DNA of 64,000 nt from the NCBI RefSeq assembly GCF_040182365.1, contig NZ_CP144460.1, positions 3,658,001-3,722,000 on the forward strand, written 5' to 3'. Within the stretch, counting starts at the first letter, position 1, and each line of letters starts with the position of its first letter. The translations under genes were made by a program, and so were the position numbers. The DNA is from Xanthomonas sp. 10-10. GTDB lineage: Bacteria; Pseudomonadota; Gammaproteobacteria; Xanthomonadales; Xanthomonadaceae. Below are positions 37,196 through 46,946 of the stretch, one piece after another. A model generated the notes under the pieces. That model searched no databases. It saw only the letters and a program-made list of their open reading frames with translations, and had not been told where the DNA came from.

Positions 37196-40100
37196 TCAGC
37201 CGCGCAACGCCGCCACGCGCTGCGACAATTTCTTTGCCGACACGCCGGACCTGGCGCCGAGCTCCTGCGCGAACACCGACACCCGCAACTCTTCCAGATC
37301 CCAGCGCAGCGCCTGCCAGTCGGCACCTTGCTGCAATCCACGCGCGGCAGCATCGTCCAGCGCATCCACAAACGGCTTGAGCTCGAGCATGCGTGACTGA
37401 TCGCGCGCCGGATCGCGTTTGGCACGCTCGGTCCGCAGGATCATCGCCTTGAGATAGCGCGGGTAGTTGGCCAGCGCTTCGGCCGGGGTGTCGCGCAGGA
37501 AGCCGGCATGCACCAATGCACGCAACTGCTGCTCCATATCGTCCAGATTGCCGCGCGCCCAGCCCATCAATGGCGCTTCCAGCAGCGGCTTGAGCTCGGC
37601 AACCGCCCCCAGGATGCTTTCGGCAAGTTTCAGCCGCTCCATCGCTTCGCCGAACAGGCGCTTGGTCGCATCCTCGCGACGGTGTGCAAACGCAGCCGGG
37701 TCGCGGATCGCGCCCAGCCCGTCGGCGAGCACAGCATTGAGCGCAGCATCGACCAGATCGCCACGCAGGCGCTCCTGCGACTCGATCGCCGCATACAACA
37801 GGCCGGTTTTGGGCGAGACCGGCAACTGTTTGCGCGCGTGTTTGATCTTGTCGGCCAACGCGATTTCCAACAGGCGACGCACACCGCGTGGATGCGCCTG
37901 CGCAGCGTCGTTGCGGTCGGCAAAGATGCGCAAGGCAGCATCCTCGCCCTGATCCACCAAGGCCGGGTACGCCGGCACACCGGCCTCGCCCGCAACTTGT
38001 TCGGGAATCGGGGTGCTCGGAAAATCGCGCAACCCTTCTGCAGCCAGGGCACGCCCGGCACGCGCGGCAAATGCCTGTCCGGCGCGTTCGCCAAAGCGTG
38101 CACGCAGGCCGTCCAGGTCGCGCGATTCGGCCAGCACCTTGGCGTCGTCGTCGCGCAGACGCAGGTTCATCAGCAGATGCGTATCCAGCGATTGTTCGTC
38201 GAAATCCAGCGCCGATACGTGCACGCCGGTGGCCTTGGATAGAAAACGCGCCAGCTCGCCGCGGATATCGTCGGCCGACGGCAGACTGTAGGCCTCGTAG
38301 AACGCACGCCCGAAATCTGGTGCCGGCACGAAATTGCGCCGCTGCGCCTTGGGCAGGCTGCGGATCAGGGCCGATGCCTTGTCGGCGACAAAGCCAGGCG
38401 CCAGCCATGACAGGCGCGCTGGGTCCAGCGCATTGAGCAGATGCAGCGGCACGTCCAGGGTGACGCCGTCATCGATCGCACCCGGCTCGAAACGGTACTG
38501 CAGCGGCAGCCGCGCATCGCCCAGCGGGAAATACTTCGGGAAGCGATCGGCCTCGCTGCCCTCGCCGGGCAGCAGATCGTTCAGGGTCCAGTGCAGGCTG
38601 CGGCGTTTGTCCGGCGGCAGGCCCTTCCACCACGCATCCAGCCCGCTGGCCGAATGCAGCTCGGCCGGAATGCGGTCCAGGTACCAGCGCGCCTGCCAGT
38701 CTTCGTCGGCGACGATGCCGGCGCGACGCAGCTTGGCCTCTTCCTCGCGCGCCTGTTCCAGCACCTTGAGGTTATCGACCACGAATGCGGCGCGCGTGTT
38801 GATTTCGCCGGTCACCAGGCCTTGCCGCACGAACAGATCGTGCGAGGCAGCCGGGTCGATCTTGCCGAAATGCACCGGTTTCTTCGGCGCCAGCACCAGC
38901 CCAAACAGGCTGATCTGCTCCGATGCCACCACCTGCCCCTGCGCACGCGACCAGTGCGGATCGAAATGCTTGCGTGCCAGCAGATGCCCCAGCTCGGCGA
39001 TGGCCCAGTCCGGCTCGATTGCCGCGTTGGTCATGCCCCAGACCTTCTGCGTGTCCAGCAGCGTGGCGGCCAGAATCCACGGCGGCGGCTTGCGTGCCAA
39101 TGCCGAGCCGGGGAACGGCACGAACCGGCGTTGCCGCGCGGCGAGAAAGTCGCCTTTTTCGGCGCGATGGCCGATCTGCGTGGGCAAGCCGGCCAGCAGC
39201 GCGCGATGCAGCGATTGATATGCCGCAGCGCGTTCGCGCTCGCTCGCTCGCGCCGACACTTCCGCGGCCTCGGCCTGTCTGTTGGACACCGCAGCGGTGG
39301 ATTGCACTGGTGGCGCAGCCGGATCGGGCTTGCCTTCGCGCGCAAGACGCGCGGCACGGTGCAGCTGCCCGCGCGTCGGCCGGTTGGCATTGTGACCATC
39401 CTCGCGCGCAGGCGCGCTGGCGCCCGCCAGCAGCGGCGCCAGCATCACGTTGGCCGGCTCCTCGCTCCAGCCGAGCTCTTCGCACAACAGCCGCAATTGC
39501 CGATGCAGTTCGCGCCACTCGCGCATGCGCAAAAAGCCCAGAAAATGCCGGTTGCACCAATCGCGCAACTTGGACTGGGTGAGGTCTTCGTGCACCTGCC
39601 GGTAGGCGTCCCACAGGCGCAGGATGCCGACGAATTCCGAGCGCGCATCGGCAAACAGCGCATGCGCATTGTCGGCCGCCTCGCGCGCTTCGGGCGGGCG
39701 TTCGCGCGGGTCCTGGATGCCGAGGAACGAGGCGATGATGATCATCTCGCGCAGGCAGCCATGCTGCTGTGCGGCCACCAGCATGCGCGCCAGCTTGACG
39801 TCCACCGGCAGGCGCGCCATCTGGCGACCGATGGTGGTGAGGCGCCGATCGGCATCGATCGCGCCCAGCTCCAGCAGCTGCTGCCAGCCGTCGGCGACTG
39901 CGCGTTCGTCCGGCGCTTCCAGGAACGGGAAGTCCTCGATCCGCCCCAGCCCCAGTTGCAGCATGCGCAGGATCACACCCGACAACGACGAGCGCCGGAT
40001 TTCCGGGTCGGTAAACGCCGGGCGCGCGGCAAAGTCCGCCTCGGCATACAGCCGGTAACAAATTCCTTCGGCGATCCGCCCGCAACGGCCCATGCGCTGG

Positions 40101-41311
40101 TTTGCACTGGCCTGCGAGATCGGCTCGATATGCAGGCGGTCCAGCTTCTGCCGCGGGCTGTAACGCTTGACGCGCGCAAAGCCCGGGTCCACCACATAGC
40201 GGATGCGCGGCACCGTCAACGAGGTTTCGGCCACATTGGTCGCGAGCACCAGACGCCGGCGCGGGCCGGGGTTGAACACGCGGTCCTGATCGGCCGCCGA
40301 CAGCCGCGCATACAGCGGCACCACTTCGGTCTCGCGGTATTTGCGTCGTTCCAGCGCATGATGCGCATCGCGGATCTCGCGTTCGCCCGGCAGGAACATC
40401 AGCACGTCGCCGCGCGGATCGATGCGGGTGATCTCGTCGATCGCCGCCACGATCGCATCGTTGACGCTGCGCTCGCCATCGCGGCTGGTGTCCTGCGCTT
40501 CGTCGCCGCCGCTTTCTCCTTCGAGCGGCCGATAGCGCACTTCGACCGGAAAGGTCCGCCCCTCCACATTGATCACCGGCGCATTGTCGAAATGCTGCGC
40601 GAAGCGTTCGGTATCGATGGTCGCCGAGGTCACGATCAACTTGAGATCCGAACGCTTCTTCAGCAACTGCTTGAGATAGCCGAGCAGGAAATCGATGTTG
40701 AGGCTGCGCTCGTGCGCCTCGTCCACGATGATGGTGTCGTAGGCCGACAACCAGCGGTCGCTGGCGATCTCGGCCAGCAGGATGCCGTCGGTCATGAACT
40801 TGATGCGCGACTGCTCGCTCACCCGGTCCGTGAAGCGCACCTGGAAGCCCACCAGCGTGCCCAACGGCGTCTTCAGCTCGTCGGCCACCCGCGCGGCCAC
40901 CGCGCGCGCGGCGATCCGGCGCGGCTGGGTGCAGCCGATCATGCCGGCCGCACCGCGCCCGGCCGCCAGACACAGCTTGGGCAGCTGGGTGGTCTTGCCG
41001 GAGCCGGTTTCGCCGGCGATGACGACGACCTGATGGTCGCGGATCAGCCCGATGATGCGCTCGGCTTCGCGGGCGATCGGCAGCTGCGTGTCCAGCGTGA
41101 TCGCCGGCTGCTGCGCGGCACGCGCCTGCCGCTGCGCCAGCGACACCGTCAACGCTTGCTCGAACGCATCGCGCAGTTGCGGGTTGCCGGGCTTGCCCTG
41201 CCAGCGCGACCATAGGCCAAGCAAGCGGCCCCGGTCGCGGCTCAGTGCGCCATCCACGGCGTGGCGGCGCTCACGCAGCAGCGCGGCAAGGTCGGTGTCG
41301 ATAGCGCTCAT
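37196..41311 (-). CDS. hrpA: HrpA, DEAH-box ATP-dependent RNA helicase
   Basis: Cytoplasmic RNA helicase, in E. coli linked to mRNA processing and rescue of collided ribosomes. The 1371-residue product has Walker A GETGSGKT at 100-107, QPRRIAARAVA, DEAH at 197-200, SATI, the C-terminal helicase motif QRMGRCGR, then the helicase-associated, OB-fold and long DUF3418-type C-terminal regions (FPKYFPLGDARLPLQYRFEPGA, DGVTLDVPLHLLN). Length and C-terminal extension fit HrpA and rule out HrpB. The name is unrelated to the type III secretion hrp genes. It is divergent from dps. Confidence 0.96.
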   Translation of the reverse strand: MSAIDTDLAALLRERRHAVDGALSRDRGRLLGLWSRWQGKPGNPQLRDAFEQALTVSLAQRQARAAQQPAITLDTQLPIAREAERIIGLIRDHQVVVIAGETGSGKTTQLPKLCLAAGRGAAGMIGCTQPRRIAARAVAARVADELKTPLGTLVGFQVRFTDRVSEQSRIKFMTDGILLAEIASDRWLSAYDTIIVDEAHERSLNIDFLLGYLKQLLKKRSDLKLIVTSATIDTERFAQHFDNAPVINVEGRTFPVEVRYRPLEGESGGDEAQDTSRDGERSVNDAIVAAIDEITRIDPRGDVLMFLPGEREIRDAHHALERRKYRETEVVPLYARLSAADQDRVFNPGPRRRLVLATNVAETSLTVPRIRYVVDPGFARVKRYSPRQKLDRLHIEPISQASANQRMGRCGRIAEGICYRLYAEADFAARPAFTDPEIRRSSLSGVILRMLQLGLGRIEDFPFLEAPDERAVADGWQQLLELGAIDADRRLTTIGRQMARLPVDVKLARMLVAAQQHGCLREMIIIASFLGIQDPRERPPEAREAADNAHALFADARSEFVGILRLWDAYRQVHEDLTQSKLRDWCNRHFLGFLRMREWRELHRQLRLLCEELGWSEEPANVMLAPLLAGASAPAREDGHNANRPTRGQLHRAARLAREGKPDPAAPPVQSTAAVSNRQAEAAEVSARASERERAAAYQSLHRALLAGLPTQIGHRAEKGDFLAARQRRFVPFPGSALARKPPPWILAATLLDTQKVWGMTNAAIEPDWAIAELGHLLARKHFDPHWSRAQGQVVASEQISLFGLVLAPKKPVHFGKIDPAASHDLFVRQGLVTGEINTRAAFVVDNLKVLEQAREEEAKLRRAGIVADEDWQARWYLDRIPAELHSASGLDAWWKGLPPDKRRSLHWTLNDLLPGEGSEADRFPKYFPLGDARLPLQYRFEPGAIDDGVTLDVPLHLLNALDPARLSWLAPGFVADKASALIRSLPKAQRRNFVPAPDFGRAFYEAYSLPSADDIRGELARFLSKATGVHVSALDFDEQSLDTHLLMNLRLRDDDAKVLAESRDLDGLRARFGERAGQAFAARAGRALAAEGLRDFPSTPIPEQVAGEAGVPAYPALVDQGEDAALRIFADRNDAAQAHPRGVRRLLEIALADKIKHARKQLPVSPKTGLLYAAIESQERLRGDLVDAALNAVLADGLGAIRDPAAFAHRREDATKRLFGEAMERLKLAESILGAVAELKPLLEAPLMGWARGNLDDMEQQLRALVHAGFLRDTPAEALANYPRYLKAMILRTERAKRDPARDQSRMLELKPFVDALDDAAARGLQQGADWQALRWDLEELRVSVFAQELGARSGVSAKKLSQRVAALRG

Positions 41312-41416
41312 TGATGGAGAAATGTGAAAGATTGAATGACGTTTGATCCTTTAGCCTGTCTATTGTGACGCCATATCTGTTCCCTCAGACACCCACTTCC
41401 TCAGAAGGGCCATTCC

Positions 41417-41965
41417 ATGTCCAAGAAAAAGAACGCCAACAAGCCCGTCGTCATCAACGATGCCCTGCCGGTCGCTGCTGCGTCGGCGCCGCATATCGAT
41501 ATCGGGATCAAGGACGCCGATCGCAAGCAGATCTCCGACGGTCTGGCCCGCTACATGGCTGACGCCTTCACCTTGTACCTGAAGACCCACAACTTCCATT
41601 GGAACGTCACCGGGTCGATGTTCAACTCGCTGCACACCATGTTCGAAACCCAGTACACCGAGCAGTGGGCTGCACTGGACGAGGTGGCCGAGCGCATCCG
41701 CGCCCTGGGCTATAACGCACCGGGCTCGTACCGCGAGTTCGTCGCGCTGACCTCGATTCCGGAAGAGCCGGGCCTGAGCGACAGCGCCGACTGGCGTGAA
41801 ATGGTGCGTCAGTTGGTCAGCGGCAACGAGGCCGTGTGCCGCACTGCCCGCAAGGTGCTCGGCACCGCCGACGACGCCGGCGACGACCCGACCGTGGACC
41901 TGCTGACCCAGCGCCTGCAGACCCACGAGAAGTACGCCTGGATGCTGCGCTCGCTGCTGCAGTAA
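41417..41965 (+). CDS. dps: Dps, DNA-binding ferritin-like protein
   Basis: Twelve-subunit cage that oxidises and stores iron and shields DNA from peroxide. The 182-residue product has a basic N-terminal tail (MSKKKNANKP) and the four-helix ferroxidase core with the inter-subunit metal ligands KTHNFHWNVTG and FETQYTEQWAALDEVAERIR. Length and ligands are normal. The gene is monocistronic, about 105 bp from the divergent hrpA, and followed by a 13-bp stem hairpin that could end transcription. Confidence 0.96.
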   Translation: MSKKKNANKPVVINDALPVAAASAPHIDIGIKDADRKQISDGLARYMADAFTLYLKTHNFHWNVTGSMFNSLHTMFETQYTEQWAALDEVAERIRALGYNAPGSYREFVALTSIPEEPGLSDSADWREMVRQLVSGNEAVCRTARKVLGTADDAGDDPTVDLLTQRLQTHEKYAWMLRSLLQ

Positions 41966-41969
41966 ACCC

Positions 41970-42182
41970 GCAGGGCTTCGCCCCCTGCAGGCTTGCCCAA
42001 GGTTTCGCTGCGCCGAAACCTTGGGCCCCTTGCCATTCCGCCGCCTTCGGCGCGCCCCCTGACTCAGGGGTCGCGGCCATCTCCGCTTCGCGGACATGTC
42101 CCCCAACGTTTGCTTTGCAAACGTCGGGCCCCGCTACGCACCCCCATACCCCCCGCCTTCGGCGCGCCCCCTGACTCAGGGG
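41970..42182. repeat. Mosaic of palindromes with a 30-bp perfect direct repeat
   Basis: Downstream of dps a chain of perfect hairpins follows: 41970-41988 (6-bp stem), 41995-42026 (13-bp stem, 6-base loop), 42042-42052 (4-bp stem, TTC loop), 42056-42070 (7-bp stem, one-base centre), 42082-42094 (5-bp stem, TTC loop) and 42106-42124 (8-bp stem, TTT loop). A 30-bp segment covering the third and fourth hairpins at 42041-42070 recurs exactly at 42153-42182. This looks like an array of short palindromic repeat units (REP/BIME-like), not a gene. The 13-bp stem may double as the dps terminator. The next 250 bp up to recQ hold no supported gene. Confidence 0.75.
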
Positions 42183-42431
42183 GCTGGGATGTGCTATCGG
42201 TTGTTGCGCCCTGTCCCGGCGGGAGAGGGGTTGGTGAGGGTGCGGAGCGCAGCTCAGTGCCCCAACGCGCAGCCACCGGCCCGGCCCTGCACTGCACTGC
42301 GCCGCAGGCTCCAGTCACACCCCATGTGCGCATTCGCCCGCCACGTCCACCACATCGCGGCAATCCCCGACCCGCTATCGGGCAACACTGCCGACATGAC
42401 ACCGACCAGGGCTTGACCCGCACGGTATCCT
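42183..42431. other. Leader region upstream of recQ
   Basis: About 250 bp without a supported gene. It includes a GGCGGGAGAGGGGTTGG-type G-rich stretch near 42215-42245. No strong promoter or ribosome site is visible before the recQ ATG. Confidence 0.35.
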
Positions 42432-44234
42432 ATGGCGATGTCTTCCCCCGCACACGAACTGCTCAGCCGCGTCTTCGGTTACGACGACTTCCGCGGCCCG
42501 CAACAGGCCATCGTCGAACACGTTGCTGCCGGCAACGACGCCCTGGTCCTGATGCCCACCGGCGGCGGCAAATCGCTGTGCTACCAGGTGCCAGCGCTGT
42601 TGCGCGATGGCATCGGCATCGTGGTTTCGCCGTTGATCGCATTGATGCAGGACCAGGTCGAGGCGCTGCGCCAGCTCGGCGTGCGTGCCGAATTCCTCAA
42701 TTCCACCCTGGATGCCGAGAACGCGCAGCGCGTCGAACGCGCGCTGCTGTCGGGCGATCTGGATCTGCTCTACGTCGCGCCGGAACGGCTGCTGACCCAG
42801 CGCTTCCTGTCGTTGCTGGAACGCAGCCGCATCGCGCTGTTCGCGATCGACGAAGCGCATTGCGTGTCGCAATGGGGCCACGACTTCCGCCCCGAATATC
42901 GCCAGCTCACCGTGCTGCACGAGCGTTGGCCGCACATCCCGCGCATGGCCTTGACCGCCACCGCCGACCCGCCCACCCAGCGCGAGATCGCCGAGCGCCT
43001 GGATCTGGTGGATGCACGCCACTTCGTCAGCTCCTTCGACCGCCCCAACATCCGCTACACCGTGGTGCAGAAGGACAACGCGCGCAAGCAGCTGCAGGAA
43101 TTCCTCACCCGTTATCGCGGCTGTGCCGGCATCGTCTATGCGATGTCGCGGCGCAAGGTCGAAGAAACCGCCCAGCAGTTGTGCGCGCAAGGCTTCAACG
43201 CCCTTCCCTACCACGCCGGACTGCCGGCCGAGGTACGCGCGGAAAACCAGCGTCGCTTCCTGCGCGAGGACGGCATCATCATGGCCGCCACCATTGCGTT
43301 CGGCATGGGCATCGACAAGCCGGACGTGCGTTTTGTCGCGCATGTGGACCTGCCCAAATCGCTGGAAGGCTACTACCAGGAAACCGGCCGCGCCGGCCGC
43401 GATGGCGACCCGGCCGAAGCCTGGCTCTGCTACGGCCTGGGCGATGTGGTGCTGCTCAAGCAGATGATCGAACAGGGCGAAGCAGCCGAAGAGCGCAAGC
43501 GCCTGGAACGCGCCAAGCTCGATCACCTGCTCGGCTACTGCGAATCCATGCAATGCCGCCGCCAGGTGCTGCTGGCCGGCTTCGGCGAGACCTACCCCAA
43601 ACCTTGCGGCAACTGCGACAACTGCCTGACGCCTGCTGCCGCCTGGGACGCCACCGTGGCCTCGCAGAAGGCGCTCAGTTGCGTGTACCGCAGCGGGCAG
43701 CGCTTCGGTGTCGGCCACCTGATCGACATCCTGCGCGGCAGCGAGAACGAGCGCATCAAGCAGCTCGGCCACGACCAGCTGAGCACCTATGGCATCGGCC
43801 GCGACCTGGACGAGCGCACCTGGCGCAGCGTGTTCCGGCAACTGGTTGCGGCCAGCCTGCTGGAGGTCGACAGCGAAGGCCATGGTGGCCTGCGTCTGAC
43901 CGACGCCAGCCGCCAGGTGCTCAAGGGCGAGCGCCAGGTGATGATGCGGCGCGAGAACCCGGCTGCCGGGCGCGAGCGTAGCGCGCAACGCACCGGCCTG
44001 CCGGTGCAGCCGCAGGACCTGGTGCTGTTCAACGCCCTGCGCGGCCTGCGCGCGGAGCTGGCCAAGGAGCAGAACGTGCCGGCCTTTGTGATCTTCCACG
44101 ACAGCACGCTGCGCAATATCGCCGAGCAACGGCCGACCAGCATCGACGCGTTATCGCGCGTTGGCGGCATCGGTGGCGGCAAACTGGCCCGCTATGGTGC
44201 GCAGCTGATCGACATCGTGCGCGAGCAGGGCTGA
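42432..44234 (+). CDS. recQ: RecQ, ATP-dependent DNA helicase
   Basis: 3'-5' helicase for recombination and stalled fork repair (RecF pathway). The 600-residue product has motif 0 ([14 protein letters not shown]), Walker A MPTGGGKS at 41-48, DEAH near 143, SRVV-free motif [19 protein letters not shown], the zinc-binding RQC cysteines ([16 protein letters not shown]), and a C-terminal HRDC domain ([18 protein letters not shown]). Two in-frame ATGs six bases apart (42432 and 42438) can start it. Secure identification. Confidence 0.97.
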   Translation: MAMSSPAHELLSRVFGYDDFRGPQQAIVEHVAAGNDALVLMPTGGGKSLCYQVPALLRDGIGIVVSPLIALMQDQVEALRQLGVRAEFLNSTLDAENAQRVERALLSGDLDLLYVAPERLLTQRFLSLLERSRIALFAIDEAHCVSQWGHDFRPEYRQLTVLHERWPHIPRMALTATADPPTQREIAERLDLVDARHFVSSFDRPNIRYTVVQKDNARKQLQEFLTRYRGCAGIVYAMSRRKVEETAQQLCAQGFNALPYHAGLPAEVRAENQRRFLREDGIIMAATIAFGMGIDKPDVRFVAHVDLPKSLEGYYQETGRAGRDGDPAEAWLCYGLGDVVLLKQMIEQGEAAEERKRLERAKLDHLLGYCESMQCRRQVLLAGFGETYPKPCGNCDNCLTPAAAWDATVASQKALSCVYRSGQRFGVGHLIDILRGSENERIKQLGHDQLSTYGIGRDLDERTWRSVFRQLVAASLLEVDSEGHGGLRLTDASRQVLKGERQVMMRRENPAAGRERSAQRTGLPVQPQDLVLFNALRGLRAELAKEQNVPAFVIFHDSTLRNIAEQRPTSIDALSRVGGIGGGKLARYGAQLIDIVREQG

Positions 44235-44369
44235 TGCAACAGCGTGTGTCAGCGCCATGCCAGCGTCGACACAACATCGGTTGGAATCGACAGCGCGCAT
44301 TCAATCAGCCGTTGCTAGTTTCACAGGGCGAGCTGGCACGCGCTGCCAGTCCCTCTTAGAGTCGAACCG

Positions 44370-44852
44370 ATGAAACGCAGCCTGCTTCTCCTGGCCACTC
44401 TATTTACCGTCGGTGGCGCGCTCGCCCAGACCGGCGATGTTAGCGCTGAGCCGGCCAGCGCGCGCTCGCTGGACCTGAGCGTCCCGCAAGCGCCACTCCA
44501 GTACCGCTCCGATCCGGAATACAGCACCGACCCGCCGGGCACGTTTTACGGCGACAAGAGCGGCCCCCGCCCGGCCCTCGCACGGCCAAGCGCTGCCTTG
44601 ATCGCGGCAGAACGTGCCGAGCAATGTCAGGGCAAGCTGCATGGCGCGGTCGAGACCGGCATGGGCTATTCCAACCGTGGCGGCAACAGCAACTGGCAGG
44701 CGGTCAATTTGAACTCCTGCAAGACCTATTACGACGACGACGGAAAAGCGCATCAGATCGGCGTCAGCATCAGCGTCGGCCGCGGCGAAGGCCCGGTCTT
44801 CGGCCCACGCTACGCACCCGGCGGCTATGGCCCGGGCCCGTTCGGCTGGTAA
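44370..44852 (+). CDS. Secreted protein of unknown function
   Basis: No family recognised. The 160-residue product has a clean signal peptide (KRSLLLLATLFTVGGALAQ), a Pro/Ser-rich spacer (QAPLQYRSDPEYSTDPPGTF), a core with two cysteines that could pair (EQCQGKLHGAV and LNSCKTYYDDD), and a Gly/Pro-rich tail ending in YGPGPFGW. Probably periplasmic or surface-exposed. It sits between recQ and a response regulator without operon-like spacing to either. Confidence 0.82.
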   Translation: MKRSLLLLATLFTVGGALAQTGDVSAEPASARSLDLSVPQAPLQYRSDPEYSTDPPGTFYGDKSGPRPALARPSAALIAAERAEQCQGKLHGAVETGMGYSNRGGNSNWQAVNLNSCKTYYDDDGKAHQIGVSISVGRGEGPVFGPRYAPGGYGPGPFGW

Positions 44853-44930
44853 CCATACGGCTGCGTCTGCGTTGACGGTGGGTTCACTGCCGCATCGCTG
44901 AGAATGTGGTCTGCCTTACGAGACGCGCTC

Positions 44931-45335
44931 ATGTCACAGAACAAGGAACGGCCAGTTGTATTCGTCGTCGAAGACGGCGACGGCACCCGACAACTCAGCT
45001 GCCTTGTCCTGGAAAGTTACGGCTTTACCTGCCGCAGCGCAGGGTCTGTCGAAGAAGCGCTCGCCCTGATCGAAAGCGACCCGCGTGTCGATGTGCTGTT
45101 TTCCGATATCCATTTCCCCGGCGGCCTGACCGGCGTGGATCTTGCGTTGAAGACCGCGCATGCACCGTACAACCTGCCGGTGCTGCTCACCTCCGGCCTG
45201 GCGGTGGAGTACGTGGAAGAGATCCTGCCCGACGGGGTGGCTTTCCTGGAAAAGCCCTACACCCCGGAGCAACTGCTCACCGCCATCCGCAGCGTGATGG
45301 CAAAGCGCCGCGTGCTCGCCACACCCGGCGTATGA
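44931..45335 (+). CDS. Single-domain response regulator
   Basis: The 134-residue product is a stand-alone receiver: E14-D15 acidic pair, phosphoacceptor D59 in LFSDIHFPGGLTG, the Thr/Ser position in LLTSGLA, and Lys in AFLEKPYTPEQ. An ATG 27 bp upstream (44904) is in frame and also possible. The sequence type resembles receivers that partner hybrid histidine kinases (the CheY-like class after FixL or blue-light sensor kinases), but no kinase gene is nearby, so it is an orphan regulator here. Confidence 0.9.
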   Translation: MSQNKERPVVFVVEDGDGTRQLSCLVLESYGFTCRSAGSVEEALALIESDPRVDVLFSDIHFPGGLTGVDLALKTAHAPYNLPVLLTSGLAVEYVEEILPDGVAFLEKPYTPEQLLTAIRSVMAKRRVLATPGV

Positions 45336-46576
45336 CGCACACGGCCGCAACTGGAGGGCGGCCAACACTCCCGATATGAAATGGCGGCCGGCGCGCGATG
45401 CGGTGGCAACGGGGATTGATCGCGGCACCGCTCTCCCGAGGCTGCGGCGCACTGTCCACTTGGTGGCCGCAAGGCGCTATCGTGGCGACAAGCGGCGGCC
45501 CGCATCACGAGGCGGTGACAACGCCCCTGGCGGCCGATGTACCGCTGCTGCACCTGTCAGCGTTGCGACTTCGCCGGCCGCCGCTGCGGCCTCGCCGACG
45601 CATGCAAGCATGGAGATGTCCAGCGAACCGTCCAGGGCACGCGCCCAAAGCGTTAGCAGCGGCCTGAACTGCAGCCAGTTGCAGCCAGCTGGCCCCATCC
45701 GTTGCGCGGCGACCTGCCAGAGAGGCAGCGCGGTACGAATCGACTGTGCCCGCTTCCATTGCACTTCCAGCCCTCGCTGCCCCCGTGGCTGCGCGCAGCT
45801 CAAGCCGGCACGGCTGTCGGGAACGTCCTGACAGCGTGTCGGCGTGCCCCCGATTTACGTGACGCAAGTCTCACTTAAACTGCAGCCACCGGACGCGAGG
45901 CCAGTTGGGCCGCTCAACTCGCGGGGCGCTGAGCACGCCCCTGCCGGAACACTGGTGGTACCGAACTGCGTAGCGCACTGCATTGGGCGCCAGGCGATAG
46001 GCGCGTAGACCGCTGCAAAGCGATCGCCGCCCCGGTTGGGTTGCTTGATCGCATGCACGTGTTCCTGCGTGCAAGCGCAGTTGCGCTTGTCGATCGAGAC
46101 CCGCACGTCGATCGGATGCGGCGAGATACGCCTGGCAATGCGAGCGACATCACTGTGGCAGGCGACGCACGTGGCGGCCGTCACTGGTCGGCTCGCCGAT
46201 CCAATCGATCTCGCCTACCGGAGGCTCTCATCGATCCGCGCGGTGGCCCAATGCATGACCTGCTCGCGCTTACGTCGCGCTCTTGACTGTCACCGCTCGC
46301 AACACCGCAGCAGTTTCCACACATCGCTGCGCAGTCTTGTGACCTCACACAGCGCTGACTGCATCCGTCGCATCGGTTGTATTCGCATCAAATGGCCCGG
46401 CGCGCGCAGCTCCCACTGCATCGATGCGTCAAAACCGAGCGACAGCGCTGCTGGCCTTCCATCAAGGCAAAAGCGCATCTGCGCGCAATGCAGCGCATTT
46501 CACGCGATCAAGCAGGCCGCTCGCTAGGCTAACGTCAGTGCAGCGCTTCGCTGCAGATGACTTTCGGGAGATTTTC
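45336..46576. other. Large gap of 1.2 kb without a convincing gene
   Basis: The longest non-coding stretch in the window. Frames of 100-160 codons exist on both strands, but they are Cys/Arg/Ser-rich, overlap each other and lack ribosome sites. One minus-strand frame (45855-46184) contains CVACHSD, which looks like a haem-binding CxxCH, but the rest does not resemble a cytochrome. Base composition is slightly less GC-rich than neighbouring genes near 46300-46500. It may be decayed coding sequence; I see no insertion-sequence ends. Confidence 0.4.
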
Positions 46577-46687
46577 ATGGGCGACAACTCGTTTCTAACA
46601 CCGGCATTCGCCATCTTGGTCATCGGGATCATCGCCGTGGTGTTCTGGCTGGTGACCCGCGCCAAGAAAAAGCGCAACAAGAAGTAA
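46577..46687 (+). CDS. 36-residue single-span membrane peptide
   Basis: A small gene with a well-placed GGGAG ribosome site seven bases before the ATG. The peptide has a short polar start (MGDNSFLTPA), one membrane helix at about 10-28 (FAILVIGIIAVVFWLV), and a strongly basic tail (TRAKKKRNKK). Such layout is seen in small regulatory or complex-associated membrane proteins. It follows the 1.2-kb gap and stands alone. Frame, ribosome site and topology together make it a credible gene; function unknown. Confidence 0.7.
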   Translation: MGDNSFLTPAFAILVIGIIAVVFWLVTRAKKKRNKK

Positions 46688-46946
46688 GCGAGCCGGGCGG
46701 CAGCCGCAAGCAAGGACACGCTGCACGCGATTGCGTGCGATGCGGCTCGTCAGGCATCGGTCGACCTGCGTCGGCCGCTACTTGAAAAGCTTCAGGATTC
46801 CACCTTGCGGCATCGCCAAGCATCGGCACAAGCATGCTGGCGCTGACAGAAGAACATGCACTCCACGCGCACGACCTGACCGACATGGACGATGCACTCG
46901 CGTCCGCTGCCTGCACAAGCTGCACCCACACCTAGCAAGATGCGCC

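Noticed and set aside
37196..41311. hrpA as a type III secretion gene
   Set aside because: The product is a DEAH-box helicase; the name is shared by accident with the hrp secretion genes.
41966..42431. CRISPR array
   Set aside because: Only two copies of the 30-bp repeat, hairpins of different sequence between them, and no cas genes in the window.
45855..46184. Minus-strand frame with CVACHSD (CxxCH haem motif)
   Set aside because: Single motif only, no signal peptide, no ribosome site and no cytochrome-like flanking sequence; kept as a finding on the gap, not as a gene.
46036..46527. Plus-strand frame of 163 codons
   Set aside because: Cys/Ser/Arg-rich, overlaps opposing frames, no ribosome site.
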